NCBI RefSeq assembly: GCF_020073815.1
Contig: NZ_JAIQZJ010000017.1
Location: 1 to 64,000 of the forward strand
Source: Nocardioides mangrovi
GTDB lineage: Bacteria > Actinomycetota > Actinomycetes > Propionibacteriales > Nocardioidaceae
DNA length: 64,000 nucleotides
Reading direction: 5' to 3'
The notes beneath the pieces were generated by a model. The model worked only from the letters and a program-made list of their open reading frames with translations. It was not told where the DNA came from and did no database searches. Shown here piece by piece: positions 1 to 10,572 of this stretch; positions within the stretch are counted from its first letter, which is position 1; each line of letters begins with the position of its first letter. A program made the position numbers and the translations under genes.

Positions 1-12
1 CGAGGGCTTGTC
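1..12 (+). rRNA. 23S rRNA, extreme 3' end (partial)
   Basis: The first dozen bases resemble the conserved 3' terminus of actinobacterial 23S rRNA, which ends just after a GGCCGAAAACTTACC-like sequence. A 5S gene about 200 nt downstream fits a 16S-23S-5S operon entering from the left. The exact end is a guess from memory of related sequences. Confidence 0.5.
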
Positions 13-98
13 ACACAAACCCTCAACCAAAACCACAAAGCCATCGACTACGCGTAAAGACGAACAACATGTTCGCGTCCACTACACAAGAACCAACA

Positions 99-148
99 CA
101 CCATCCAGCACACCATCCAGCACACAACTGGATCAACAACTGGATCAA
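99..148 (+). repeat. Paired 12-bp tandem repeats in the 23S-5S spacer
   Basis: Two exact copies of CACCATCCAGCA (99-110, 111-122) are followed by two exact copies of CAACTGGATCAA (125-136, 137-148). ATCCAG in the first pair is complementary to CTGGAT in the second, so the block can fold in more than one register. It may act as an rRNA processing stem. There is no reading frame worth calling in the spacer (13-210). Confidence 0.7.
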
Positions 149-210
149 CAACAGAACAACGAAGCTTGGCCCACCACCGTGAACACCCCGGTGAGTGGAC
201 GCCACATAGA

Positions 211-329
211 GTTACGGCGGCCATAGCGAAAGGGAAACACCCGGTCCCATCCCGAACCCGGAAGTTAAGCCTTTCAGCGCCGATGGTACTGCAACCGAGA
301 GGCTGTGGGAGAGTAGGACGCCGCCGGAC
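211..329 (+). rRNA. rrf: 5S ribosomal RNA
   Basis: This is the full actinobacterial 5S sequence: it opens GTTACGGCGGCCATAGC, carries the conserved CCCATCCCGAAC and GGAAGTTAAG loops, and closes with GTAGGACGCCGCCGGA. The 5' CGGCGG pairs with the 3' CCGCCG to form helix I. Length of about 119 nt is normal. It is the last gene of an rRNA operon whose 16S and 23S genes lie mostly to the left of the window. End points are good to a couple of bases. Confidence 0.96.
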
Positions 330-340
330 ATACTTTGCAA

Positions 341-371
341 ACAGGGTCACCCCTTCGGGGGTGGCCCTGTT
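341..371 (+). terminator. rRNA operon terminator
   Basis: A 13-bp stem (ACAGGGTCACCCC with GGGGTGGCCCTGT, one G-T pair) closes on a TTCG tetraloop and is followed by TTTCG. It stands 11 nt after the 5S end, as expected for an intrinsic rrn terminator. Confidence 0.88.
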
Positions 372-493
372 TCGCATTTCAGGGCCACTTTCCGTCCACA
401 GCCGCGCTTCAGACGCGGTTGTCCACCGGTTCCGTCGACGGTTCTCACGACCGTCGGTTCGCGACGGCATCGTCGGGGTCGGAGGTGATGCCG

Positions 494-859
494 ATGTCGG
501 CACGAGAAGCAGCACGAGCGACGGAGACGGCCCAGGAGGCCGTCAACGAGGTGCGCCTGGTCGGGCGGGTGTCCCAGGCTCCCGAGGAGCGGGTCCTGCC
601 GTCGGGCGACGTCGTGTGGACGTTCCGGGTGGTCGTGCCGCGGCCGCCGGGGGCGGGGCGGACGACGGTGGACGCGCTCGAGTGCGCGGCCTGGACGGCG
701 CGAGCGCGGCGGTCGGTCGCGAGCTGGCGCCCCGACGACGTGGTCGAGGTCTGCGGGGCGATCCGCCGGCGGTTCTTCCGCAGCGGTGCGGGCGCGGCGT
801 CCCGCGTGGAGGTCGAGATGACCTCCGGGCGGGTCATCCGGCGCGCAGCGAGCGGATGA
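494..859 (+). CDS. Single-stranded DNA-binding protein-like (OB fold)
   Basis: A 121-aa protein. Residues about 15-100 follow the SSB pattern: an opening NEVRLVGRV strand, a hydrophobic WTFRVVVPR strand, and a later WRPDDVVEVCGAIRRRFF segment with basic residues. It is shorter than housekeeping SSB and lacks the acidic C-terminal tip, so it is probably an accessory OB-fold protein. The ATG at 494 is preferred over that at 488 because GGAGG at 481-485 has proper spacing only to 494. Its last 26 bp overlap the end of the convergent DUF1015 gene. Confidence 0.72.
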   Translation: MSAREAARATETAQEAVNEVRLVGRVSQAPEERVLPSGDVVWTFRVVVPRPPGAGRTTVDALECAAWTARARRSVASWRPDDVVEVCGAIRRRFFRSGAGAASRVEVEMTSGRVIRRAASG

Positions 860-1952
860 GGACGCCGACGCTCGGCTTGGGCTGGAAGGAGGTGGCCTTC
901 TCCGGGAGCAGTCGGCCGGCCTGAGCCAGGCGGAGCACGTCGTCGAACTCCGGCGCCGGCATGAGCACCGCCGTCCCGCGGCGGCGCGCCACGCCCTGGA
1001 GGGCCTCGTCGACCGAGTGGGCGTAGCCGATGCTCGACGGCGGACGCCGGAGGGCCGGGAGCAGGTCCTGGAGGACCTCGACGGCCAGCCGGTCGTCCAT
1101 GGCCGGCAGGTGGAGCGTGGCCCAGGCGTGCCCGTCGGTGGCGACCAGGGTGTCGGACCCGAGGGCGGCGACCGCCTCGGCCGGCTCGACCCGCGTGGTC
1201 CCGGCGGTCCCGGGCAGCCGCTCGAGGTCGGCCAGCGTGACGCCGCGCAGCAGGCGATGGATGGCGCCCAGGAAGAGCGGGGTGTCCCCCTGGTCGACGA
1301 GCATCGCGAGGCCGGCGTCCAGGGCGCGGTTGCCTCCGCCCTGGGCGCGCAGCCGGAGGTACGCGGCGTAGCGGTGGTGGCCGTCGGCCAGGACCGCGCG
1401 TGCCTCCTCGAGCTCGTGGGCGATCCTCGCGAGCCGCCCGGTGCCGGTGATCGCCCAGACCCGGTGGTACTGGCCGGACCGGTCCGTGAACCGGTGCTCG
1501 GGCTCGGCCGCCCGTACCTCGCGGAGGATCGTGCGGAGTCGGGCGGTACCGCGGTGCACGAGGAGGATCGGCGCCGGGTTCATCTGCATCTCCGACATCC
1601 GGTCGGCGAGGTCGGCGACCTGCTCGGGGTGGATCCCCTCGTGGGGGAGCACGGCCGCGTCGGAGAGCCCGGTCGTGGAGTGGGAGATGTCGAGGGCGCC
1701 GACGAGGCCGCGGATCGTGAGGCCGGTGGCGGTGTACTCGTGGAGGTAGAGCGCGGCGTCGGCGTCGCGCCGGACCTGCCCGCTCTCCTCCCAGCGCACG
1801 AAGCGGTCGGCGATGTCGCGGTAGGGCCGGGCGAAGGCACGGGCCGACGCGCCTCCACCCACGCGGCTGGGCGCGAGCCGCAGCGCCGGGAACGGCCGGA
1901 GCCGGAGTGGCCGGGCGACGTGAGGAGGGGTGACCACGTCCTCGGCGTCCAT
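834..1952 (-). CDS. DUF1015 family protein
   Basis: A 372-aa protein matching the DUF1015 family, sometimes called a SerC-associated putative HTH protein. It shows the family pattern: an N-terminal LRPFPALRLAP, a RPYRDIADRF segment, ALYLHEYT and the strongly conserved LADGHHRYAAYLRLR near residue 180. Biochemical function is unknown in the family. Start ATG at 1952 has only 47 nt to the divergent HAD gene, so the two share a short intergenic promoter region. The 3' end overlaps the convergent SSB-like gene. Confidence 0.85.
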   Translation of the reverse strand: MDAEDVVTPPHVARPLRLRPFPALRLAPSRVGGGASARAFARPYRDIADRFVRWEESGQVRRDADAALYLHEYTATGLTIRGLVGALDISHSTTGLSDAAVLPHEGIHPEQVADLADRMSEMQMNPAPILLVHRGTARLRTILREVRAAEPEHRFTDRSGQYHRVWAITGTGRLARIAHELEEARAVLADGHHRYAAYLRLRAQGGGNRALDAGLAMLVDQGDTPLFLGAIHRLLRGVTLADLERLPGTAGTTRVEPAEAVAALGSDTLVATDGHAWATLHLPAMDDRLAVEVLQDLLPALRRPPSSIGYAHSVDEALQGVARRRGTAVLMPAPEFDDVLRLAQAGRLLPEKATSFQPKPSVGVLIRSLRAG

Positions 1953-1999
1953 CGCAGCATCGTAGGGTGCGGTCAGCCGTCGGAAGCGAAGGAGACGTC

Positions 2000-2998
2000 G
2001 TGCTCGGTGCGTCGGACCAGCCCCTGTGCCGGGCGTACGACCTGGTGATGCTGGACCTCGACGGCGTCGTGTACGTCGACGGCGCGGCGATCCCGCGAGC
2101 CGCGGAGTCCTTGGCGGCCGCACGGTCCGAGGGCGCGCGGTTGGCGTTCATCACCAACAACGCCTCCCGGCCCGCCGCCCGAGTGGCGGAGCGGCTCCGG
2201 GAGCTGGGCGTCGAGGCGGGTCCGGAGGACGTCGTGACCTCGGCTCAGGCGGCCGCGCGGCTGCTCGTCGATCGTTACGGCGAGGGCGCGCGCGTGGTGG
2301 CGGTCGGGGCCGACGGGCTCATCGACTCGCTGCGCGCGGTCGGGCTGGAGCCCGTCGGGGTCGCCGACGAGGCCGTGGCGCTGGTCACCGGCTACGGACC
2401 CGACGTGGTGTGGTCGGACCTGATGCAGGCAGCGGTGCGCATCCACGACGGACTGCCGTGGGTCGCGAGCAACACCGACATGACGATCCCGACGGCGTTC
2501 GGCATCGCACCCGGGCACGGCGTGCAGGTCGACATGCTGCGCCGGTTCGCCGAGGTCGAGCCCGAGGTGGCCGGCAAGCCCGCCCGTCCGTTGCTCGACG
2601 AGACCGTCCGCCGGGTCGGCGGGGAGCGGCCGCTGATGGTGGGCGACCGGCTCGACACCGACATCGAGGGTGCGCGCGTGGCCGGGTGCGACTCGCTGCT
2701 GGTGCTCACCGGCGTGACCGACCTCCGGGTGCTGACCGCGGCCGAGCCGCACCTGCGGCCGACGTACGTCGCACCCGACCTGGCGGGCCTCCTCGAGCCG
2801 CAGGAGGGGCCCGTTGCCGACGGTGCCGGATGGACGCTCGGCGGCTGGACGGCGCGGGTCGTCGACGGCCGGCTGGTCGTGGACGGGCAGGGCGCGGCGG
2901 GGGACTGGTGGCGGGTGGCCGCGGTCGCGTCCTGGACCCACCTCGACGAGGCCGGTGAGGCGGTGGACCTGTCCGGGGTCGAGGCGCCGGCGGGGTAG
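2000..2998 (+). CDS. HAD-superfamily phosphatase, NagD/4-nitrophenylphosphatase type
   Basis: A 332-aa haloacid dehalogenase hydrolase. Motif I is DLDGVVY (nucleophile Asp19, acid/base Asp21), motif II is the TNNAS loop, and motif IV is VGDRLDTDIEGA. The large C2-type cap between them matches the NagD / p-nitrophenyl phosphatase subfamily, which dephosphorylates small sugar or nucleotide phosphates. The roughly 60 C-terminal residues extend past the usual domain. GTG at 2000 is chosen because GAAGGAGA lies about 6 nt upstream. It is followed within 10 nt by the next gene, in the operon leading to tlyA. Confidence 0.87.
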   Translation: MLGASDQPLCRAYDLVMLDLDGVVYVDGAAIPRAAESLAAARSEGARLAFITNNASRPAARVAERLRELGVEAGPEDVVTSAQAAARLLVDRYGEGARVVAVGADGLIDSLRAVGLEPVGVADEAVALVTGYGPDVVWSDLMQAAVRIHDGLPWVASNTDMTIPTAFGIAPGHGVQVDMLRRFAEVEPEVAGKPARPLLDETVRRVGGERPLMVGDRLDTDIEGARVAGCDSLLVLTGVTDLRVLTAAEPHLRPTYVAPDLAGLLEPQEGPVADGAGWTLGGWTARVVDGRLVVDGQGAAGDWWRVAAVASWTHLDEAGEAVDLSGVEAPAG

Positions 2999-3007
2999 CC
3001 TGCACCC

Positions 3008-3220
3008 ATGAGTGAGGACCCCGACGTGGCCGTGCCCGAGGAGCCGGACCACACGCCGCCCGCCCCGGAGAAGGTGCGCACCGGCGTGGCCGACGTCGAC
3101 GAGGTCATCGCCGCGGTCGAGGAGCTCGAGGAGCGCCCGATCGAGGAGCACGTCGGCGTCTTCGAGACCGCCCACCACGAGCTGCGCCGGGCGCTGGACA
3201 CCCCGTCCGACCCGGCCTGA
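3008..3220 (+). CDS. Small conserved acidic protein upstream of tlyA
   Basis: A 70-aa, very acidic protein with two parts: a proline-rich N-terminus (to about residue 22) and a helical segment with VADVDEVIAAVEELEERP. Short acidic proteins of this sort commonly sit directly before tlyA in actinobacteria; the function is unknown. It starts at ATG 3008, 9 nt after the HAD gene, and ends 16 nt before tlyA, so it is almost certainly co-transcribed. Confidence 0.72.
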   Translation: MSEDPDVAVPEEPDHTPPAPEKVRTGVADVDEVIAAVEELEERPIEEHVGVFETAHHELRRALDTPSDPA

Positions 3221-3236
3221 CCGGGGCGGTACGTCC

Positions 3237-4076
3237 GTGCCTCCCCGACGCCTGCGCCTCGACGCCGAGCTGGTCCGCCGCGGCCTCGCCCGGTCGCGGG
3301 AGCACGCCAGCGAGCTGATCGCCCAGGGGCGGGTCAAGGTGACCGGGGTGGTCGCCACCAAGCCCGCCACCGGCGTCACCACCGACGTCGCGATCGTCGT
3401 CGCGGAGGACCCCGATCGCCCCGACTTCGTGTCGCGCGGCGGCCACAAGCTGGCGGGCGCGCTGGCGGCGTTCGAGCCGGGAGGCCTCACGGTCGAGGGC
3501 CGTCGCTGCCTCGACGCCGGTGCGTCGACGGGCGGCTTCACCGACGTGCTGCTGCGGCACGGGGCGCGGCAGGTGGTCGCCGTCGACGTGGGCTACGGAC
3601 AGCTGGCGTGGCGGCTGCAGCAGGACGAGCGGGTCGACGTCCACGACCGCACCAACGTGCGGGACCTGACCCCCGAGCTGATCGCCGGCCCCGTGGACGT
3701 GGTCGTCGGCGACCTGTCCTTCATCTCGCTCGAGCTGGTCCTCGACGCGCTGATCGGGGTCGCGGCCCCGGACGCCGACCTGGCGCTGATGGTCAAGCCG
3801 CAGTTCGAGATCGGCAAGGAGCGGCTGGGGAAGGGCGGCGTGGTCCGCGACCCCGAGCAGCGGGCGGAGACCGTCCTCGCCATCGCCGCGGCGGCCGCCC
3901 GCCGTGGCTGGGGCGCCCGCATGGTCGCGACGAGCCCGCTACCGGGCCCGTCGGGCAACGTGGAGTTCTTCCTGTGGCTGCGCCGCGGGGCGCCGACGCT
4001 GAGCGACGCGGATATCCACCGCGCGGTCGTGGGAGCGACCACGTCGGGGGTGCCGGGTGAGAGGGTGGACCCGTGA
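3237..4076 (+). CDS. tlyA: TlyA family 16S/23S rRNA 2'-O-methyltransferase
   Basis: A 279-aa protein with an N-terminal S4 RNA-binding domain (RRLRLDAELVRRGLARS, residues about 4-60), the family signature SRGGHKLAGAL (about 66-76), then an FtsJ-like SAM-binding fold with LDAGASTGGF (about 92-101). The family methylates cytidine 2'-hydroxyls of both rRNA subunits and decides capreomycin sensitivity in mycobacteria. The older label hemolysin A is misleading. GTG 3237 gives the normal family length. The stop overlaps the nadK start by 4 nt (GTGA), implying translational coupling. Confidence 0.93.
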   Translation: MPPRRLRLDAELVRRGLARSREHASELIAQGRVKVTGVVATKPATGVTTDVAIVVAEDPDRPDFVSRGGHKLAGALAAFEPGGLTVEGRRCLDAGASTGGFTDVLLRHGARQVVAVDVGYGQLAWRLQQDERVDVHDRTNVRDLTPELIAGPVDVVVGDLSFISLELVLDALIGVAAPDADLALMVKPQFEIGKERLGKGGVVRDPEQRAETVLAIAAAAARRGWGARMVATSPLPGPSGNVEFFLWLRRGAPTLSDADIHRAVVGATTSGVPGERVDP

Positions 4077-5032
4077 CCGACACCGGCGGCCTCCGACGCG
4101 TGCTGCTCGTCGCCCACACCGGGCGTGACGACGCGCGCGAGGTCGCGCGCGCCCTCACCAAGGCGCTGGTCGCGCACGGTCTGGTCGTCCGCGTCATCCC
4201 CGACGAGGCCGCCGACCTCGGCCTCGACACCGCAGGCGACGGCATCGAGCCGGCCCCCGACCAGGACGCCAGCGCCGGGTGCGAGCTGGTGCTGGTGATC
4301 GGGGGCGACGGCACGATCCTGCGGGCGGCCGAGCTCACGCACGACGCCGGCACCCCGCTGCTCGGCGTCAACCTGGGCCACGTCGGCTTCCTGGCCGAGG
4401 CGGAGTACGAGGACCTCGAGTCGACGATCGACGCGATCGTCGGTGGCCGCTACGCCATCGAGGACCGCTTCACCTTGGACGTCACCGTCCACCGCGACGG
4501 CGAGGTGGTCGCGCAGACCTGGGCGCTCAACGAGGCGAGCGTCGAGAAGGCCGCCCGCGAGCGCATGATCGAGGTCGTCGTCGAGGTCGACGGCCGGCCG
4601 CTCTCGCGCTGGGGCTGCGACGGCGTCGTGTGTGCGACGCCGACCGGCTCGACGGCGTACAACTTCAGCGCCGGCGGCCCGATCGTGTGGCCCGGCGTGG
4701 AGGCCCTGCTGATGGTCCCGATCAGCGCCCACGCGCTCTTCGCCCGCCCGCTGGTGGTCTCGCCGGCGTCGGTGCTCGCAGTGGAGGTGCTGGCCCGCAC
4801 CGACGGCTTCGGGGTGCTGTGGGCCGACGGCCGGCGGGCCTTCGACCTGCCGCCGGGCGCTCGCATCGAGGTACGCCGGGGCGCGCGGCCGGTCCGGCTG
4901 GTCCGGCTGCACGAGGCGCCCTTCACCGACCGACTCGTCGCCAAGTTCGGGCTGCCCGTCGAGGGCTGGCGCGGGTCGACCGAGCGGCGACGCCGGCTCG
5001 GCGACGGCCGGCACGAGGAGACCGATGCTTGA
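4073..5032 (+). CDS. nadK: NAD kinase
   Basis: A 319-aa ATP/polyphosphate-NAD kinase, making NADP from NAD in the cytosol. It carries the catalytic GGDGT motif (residues 77-81) after a VLVIGG strand, the conserved NLGHVGFLAE segment, and the TPTGSTAYNFSAGGP region that holds the NAD ribose. GTG start at 4073 is supported by GAGAGGGTGG upstream and overlaps tlyA by 4 nt. The tail overlaps recN by 8 nt. The same order occurs in Mycobacterium tuberculosis. Confidence 0.96.
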   Translation: MTDTGGLRRVLLVAHTGRDDAREVARALTKALVAHGLVVRVIPDEAADLGLDTAGDGIEPAPDQDASAGCELVLVIGGDGTILRAAELTHDAGTPLLGVNLGHVGFLAEAEYEDLESTIDAIVGGRYAIEDRFTLDVTVHRDGEVVAQTWALNEASVEKAARERMIEVVVEVDGRPLSRWGCDGVVCATPTGSTAYNFSAGGPIVWPGVEALLMVPISAHALFARPLVVSPASVLAVEVLARTDGFGVLWADGRRAFDLPPGARIEVRRGARPVRLVRLHEAPFTDRLVAKFGLPVEGWRGSTERRRRLGDGRHEETDA

Positions 5033-6713
5033 GGAGATCCGGATCGCCTCCCTCGGGGTGATCGAGTCGTCCACGCTCGAGCTCGGTCCGGGTCTCACCG
5101 TCATCACCGGTGAGACCGGCGCCGGCAAGACGATGATCGTGACCGCGCTCGGCCTGCTGCTCGGCGGGCGTGCCGACGCCGGCGCCGTGCGCACCGGGGC
5201 CAGGAGCGCCCGGGTCGAGGGCGTCGTGCTGGCTGGTGCGCCCGGATTCGCCGAGGCGGTCGAGGAGGCGGGTGGCGAGGTCGAGGACGAGCGCGTCGTG
5301 CTCGCCCGCAACGTGTCGGCCGAGGGCCGGTCCCGCGCCTACGTCGGCGGCGCCTCGGTTCCGGTGTCCGCCCTGGCCGGGGTCGCCGAGCCGCTCGTGG
5401 CGGTGCACGGTCAGTCCGACCAGCACCGTCTGCTCCAGGCCCGTGCGCAGCGCGAGGCGCTCGACCGCTTCGGGGGCGAGCGCATCGCCGCGCTGCTCAC
5501 GACCTACGCGGACGTCTACCACCGGCTCGACGCGGTCGAGCGGGAGCTCGACGAGGTGGTCACCACCGCTCGGGAGCGGGCCCAGGAGGCCGACCTGCTG
5601 CGCTTCGGCCTGGGCGAGGTGGAGGCGGTGTCGCCCGAGCCCGGAGAGGACGCCACGCTCGCGGCCGAGGAGTCACGGCTCGGGTTCGCCGACACGCTGC
5701 GCACCGCGGCCGAGCAGGCGCGCGAGGCGCTCTCCAGCGAGCAGGGCGACCCGGACGCGCTCGCGACCACCTCGGCCGCGCGCTCCCTCCTCGACGGCGT
5801 CCGCGAGCACGACGCCGAGGCCGGGGAGCTGGCCGACCGGCTCGCCGAGATCACCTACCTGCTCTCCGACCTCGCCGCCGACGTCGCGTCGTACGCCGCC
5901 CGGATCGACACCGACCCGGCCCGGCTCGCGGCGGTCTCCGAGCGTCGCGCGGCGCTCACCGCGCTCACCCGCAAGTACGGCGACACCATCGACGAGGTGC
6001 TCGCCTGGTCCGAGCGCTCGGCGACGCGGCTGCTGGACCTGGACGGCACCGACGAGCGCATCGAGGTGCTCCGGGCCGAGCAGGAGGTGCTGCGCGGCGA
6101 GCGCGACGCGGCCGCCGCCGCGCTCTCCGAGGCGCGCACCGAGGCTGCCGGACGGCTCGCCGAGCAGGTCACCGCCGAGCTGACCCTCCTGGCGATGCCG
6201 CACGCCCGGCTGAGCGTCGACGTACGCCCGCAGGGGCAGTTCACCGCCTCCGGAGCCGACGCCGTCGAGCTGATGCTCGCCGCCAACACGGGCTCCGAGC
6301 CGCGGCCGCTGTCGAAGGGCGCCTCGGGTGGCGAGCTGTCCCGGGTGATGCTCGCCCTCGAGGTGGCGCTCGCCGGGACCAGCCCGGTGCCGACGTTCGT
6401 CTTCGACGAGGTCGACGCGGGGGTCGGCGGCGCGGCCGCCGTCGAGGTCGGCCGCCGGCTCGCCCAGCTGGCTCGCTCGGCGCAGGTCCTCGTGGTCACG
6501 CACCTGCCGCAGGTGGCGGCCTACGCCGACCGCCACGTCGTGGTCGAGAAGTCCTCGGACGGCTCCATCACGAGCTCGGGGCTCACCGTGCTCGACGACG
6601 CCCAGCGGGAGCGCGAGCTCTCCCGGATGCTGGCCGGCCTGGCCGACTCGGACACGGCGCTGGCCCATGCGCGGGAGCTGCTCGAGGTCGCCCAGGAGGC
6701 CCGCGGGTCCTGA
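5025..6713 (+). CDS. recN: DNA repair protein RecN
   Basis: A 562-aa SMC-like ATPase of double-strand-break repair. Walker A is GETGAGKT (29-36), followed by LLLGGRAD. A long alpha-helical middle forms the short RecN coiled coil. The ABC signature KGASGGELSRVMLALE, Walker B FVFDEVDAGVGG and the His-switch region VTHLPQVAAYAD close the C-terminal head. Full family length and all motifs intact. It starts inside the end of nadK. Confidence 0.97.
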   Translation: MLEEIRIASLGVIESSTLELGPGLTVITGETGAGKTMIVTALGLLLGGRADAGAVRTGARSARVEGVVLAGAPGFAEAVEEAGGEVEDERVVLARNVSAEGRSRAYVGGASVPVSALAGVAEPLVAVHGQSDQHRLLQARAQREALDRFGGERIAALLTTYADVYHRLDAVERELDEVVTTARERAQEADLLRFGLGEVEAVSPEPGEDATLAAEESRLGFADTLRTAAEQAREALSSEQGDPDALATTSAARSLLDGVREHDAEAGELADRLAEITYLLSDLAADVASYAARIDTDPARLAAVSERRAALTALTRKYGDTIDEVLAWSERSATRLLDLDGTDERIEVLRAEQEVLRGERDAAAAALSEARTEAAGRLAEQVTAELTLLAMPHARLSVDVRPQGQFTASGADAVELMLAANTGSEPRPLSKGASGGELSRVMLALEVALAGTSPVPTFVFDEVDAGVGGAAAVEVGRRLAQLARSAQVLVVTHLPQVAAYADRHVVVEKSSDGSITSSGLTVLDDAQRERELSRMLAGLADSDTALAHARELLEVAQEARGS

Positions 6714-6795
6714 TCCGTGACGCCGGTCACGGCGACGCGCCCGGCGTCGGGAGGTGCCGCGATCGCGGCTCCGCGTTTGTGACCATGGAACGGTC

Positions 6796-7992
6796 ATGAG
6801 GTCACCGGTCCGGCAACGTTCCCTGTCCGTCCTGCTCCCCGGTGCCGAGGGCACCGCGCGCGTGGAGCGGCGCGTCCGCCAGCTGCTGCCGCGGCTGCGC
6901 CCGGGCGACGTCGCCGTGCTCGACCAGCTCGACCTGGACCGCGCGACCGCCCAGGCCCTGATCGCCGCGGGCGTGGTCGCCGTCGTCGACGCCTCGCCGC
7001 TGATCTCCGGGCGCTACCCGAACCTCGGACCGGCCGTGCTGGCCGCCGCGGGCATCGTCCTGGTCGACTCGGTCGGTCCCGCCGGCCTCGCCGCGATCGC
7101 CGACGGCCGACGGGTCCGCGTCCACGACGGCGTCGTGTACGACGGGGAGACCGAGCTCGCCTCGGGCAGGGCCCTGGACGACGACGCCGTCGCTGCGGAG
7201 ATGGAGCTCGCGCGCGGCGGCCTGGTGACCCAGCTGCAGGCCTTCACCCACAACAGCAGCGAGTTCCTCCGGCGCGAGCAGGACCTCCTCCTGCACGGCA
7301 CCGGCCTGCCGCGGCTGTCCACGCGGATCGTGGGCCGCCCGGTGGTCGTGGTCGGCGGGGGAGAGGACCTCGGCTCCGAGATCGAGGCCGTGCGCACCTT
7401 CGCTCGCGAGCAGCACCCGGTGCTGATCGCGGTCGGGGCCGGCGCGGAGGCGCTGCACGCCGCCCACCTCAAGCCGCACGTGATCGTGCTCGAGGCCGAC
7501 GCCGCGGACCACGAGCTGCCGCGGGCCGCCACGCTCAAGGCGGCACGGGACGTCGTGGTCCGCATCCCACCCGGTGCCGGCCGGGCCGGGCTCGAGCGGA
7601 TCGAGCGCCTCGGCGTACGTCCGCTGCGCCTGGAGACCGGCGCCGCCGCGGAGGACGCGGCCCTCGTGCTCGCCGACGCGGCCGACCCCACCGTCGTGGT
7701 CGCGGTGGGCATGCACGCCGGGCTGAGCGAGCTCCTCGACAGCCAGCGGCCCGGGCTGGCCGGTGCCTACCTGGCCCGGCTCCGCGTCGGCTCGCGGCTC
7801 GTCGACGCGGCCGCCGTGCCGCACCTCTACTCCGGCCGGGTCCGTCCGTGGCACCTGCTGCTGGTCATGCTCGCCGGCCTGGTCGCCCTGGCCGCCGCCA
7901 TCGCGGTGACGCCGGTCGGGCAGGACTGGCTCGACCAGCTGCCCGGCGCCCTCTCCGACCTCCGCCACGACCTCTCGGGACTCTTCACGTGA
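6796..7992 (+). CDS. steA: Cytokinetic ring protein SteA
   Basis: A 398-aa protein of the SteA family (Rv1697-like), related to thiamine pyrophosphokinase folds in residues about 170-340. One C-terminal transmembrane helix (PWHLLLVMLAGLVALAAAIA, about 350-375) anchors it. In Corynebacterium glutamicum SteA works with SteB to control the RipA peptidoglycan hydrolase during cell separation. ATG 6796 follows a weak GGAA site. The stop overlaps the GTG of steB (GTGA), so the pair is coupled. Confidence 0.9.
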   Translation: MRSPVRQRSLSVLLPGAEGTARVERRVRQLLPRLRPGDVAVLDQLDLDRATAQALIAAGVVAVVDASPLISGRYPNLGPAVLAAAGIVLVDSVGPAGLAAIADGRRVRVHDGVVYDGETELASGRALDDDAVAAEMELARGGLVTQLQAFTHNSSEFLRREQDLLLHGTGLPRLSTRIVGRPVVVVGGGEDLGSEIEAVRTFAREQHPVLIAVGAGAEALHAAHLKPHVIVLEADAADHELPRAATLKAARDVVVRIPPGAGRAGLERIERLGVRPLRLETGAAAEDAALVLADAADPTVVVAVGMHAGLSELLDSQRPGLAGAYLARLRVGSRLVDAAAVPHLYSGRVRPWHLLLVMLAGLVALAAAIAVTPVGQDWLDQLPGALSDLRHDLSGLFT

Positions 7993-8855
7993 TCTCCTAC
8001 CGCCACCACATCGTCTCCCTCGTCGCCGTCTTCCTGGCCCTGGCCGTCGGCGTCGTCCTGGGCGGCGGCCCGCTCAGCGACCTGGGTCGCGACGACAGCC
8101 CCGCGTCGGCGACCACCAAGCAGCACCGGGCGGCCGCCCAGGACGCGTCGTACGGCGACACGTTCGCGACGGCGACCGCCGACCGGCTCTACGCCGGGAA
8201 GCTGGCCGGGACCTCGGTCTCGATCCTCACGCTTCCCGGCGCCGACGGCGACGAGGTCAGCGCGCTGGCGTCGCAGGTCGAGGCGGCGGGCGGCCGGGTC
8301 GCGAGCACGTACGCCGCGCAGCCGGCCCTCGTGGAGGCCAGCCAGAAGTCGCTGGTCGACACGCTCGGCAGCCAGCTGATGACGCAGCTCGGGTCGGGCG
8401 CGGTGACCAAGGACGCACCGACGTACGACCGGATCGGCCAGCTCGTCGGCCTCGGCATCGCCGGTGACGAGGTGCCGATGTCCGACGCCCAGTCGGTGCG
8501 CCAGAGCCTGGACGGTGCGGAGCTGATGACCGCGCCGGACGGCGCGAGCCGCGGCTCGCTGGTGCTGGTCGTGCTCGGCGACGACGTGGACCCGGCGATC
8601 CTCTCCGGCATCCTCTCCGGCCTGGCCGACAAGGCGACCGGGGTGGTCGTGGCCGGCAACACCGCCTCCGCGACGGCGAAGGGCAGCCTCACTGCCCTCC
8701 GCGAGGAGCCGGCCGCCGAGCAGGTCGCGACCGTGGACGGCGCCGACACCGCGCTGGGCCAGGTGACCACCGTCCTCGCCCTGATCCGCTCCCAGACCGC
8801 ACCCGGCGGATCCTTCGGTGCGTCGGGTTCGGACGGAGCGGTCCCTCTGAAGTAG
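7989..8855 (+). CDS. steB: SteB / MctB family membrane-anchored protein
   Basis: A 288-aa protein with an N-terminal membrane anchor (HHIVSLVAVFLALAVGVVLG, residues about 5-25) and a mostly extracytoplasmic remainder, as in Rv1698. This family has been described both as a copper-transport protein (MctB) and as the SteA partner SteB in cell division. Position directly after steA with a 4-nt overlap supports the SteB role here. It ends 2-11 nt before pyrG. Confidence 0.85.
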   Translation: MISYRHHIVSLVAVFLALAVGVVLGGGPLSDLGRDDSPASATTKQHRAAAQDASYGDTFATATADRLYAGKLAGTSVSILTLPGADGDEVSALASQVEAAGGRVASTYAAQPALVEASQKSLVDTLGSQLMTQLGSGAVTKDAPTYDRIGQLVGLGIAGDEVPMSDAQSVRQSLDGAELMTAPDGASRGSLVLVVLGDDVDPAILSGILSGLADKATGVVVAGNTASATAKGSLTALREEPAAEQVATVDGADTALGQVTTVLALIRSQTAPGGSFGASGSDGAVPLK

Positions 8856-8857
8856 CA

Positions 8858-10567
<1,710 letters not shown>

Positions 10568-10572
10568 CCGGG

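Noticed and set aside
2814..3011. Short frame at the end of the HAD gene
   Set aside because: Shadow frame inside a supported gene.
6714..6795. Terminator between recN and steA
   Set aside because: A short CGTGAC/GTCACG repeat is present but the stem is too short to call.
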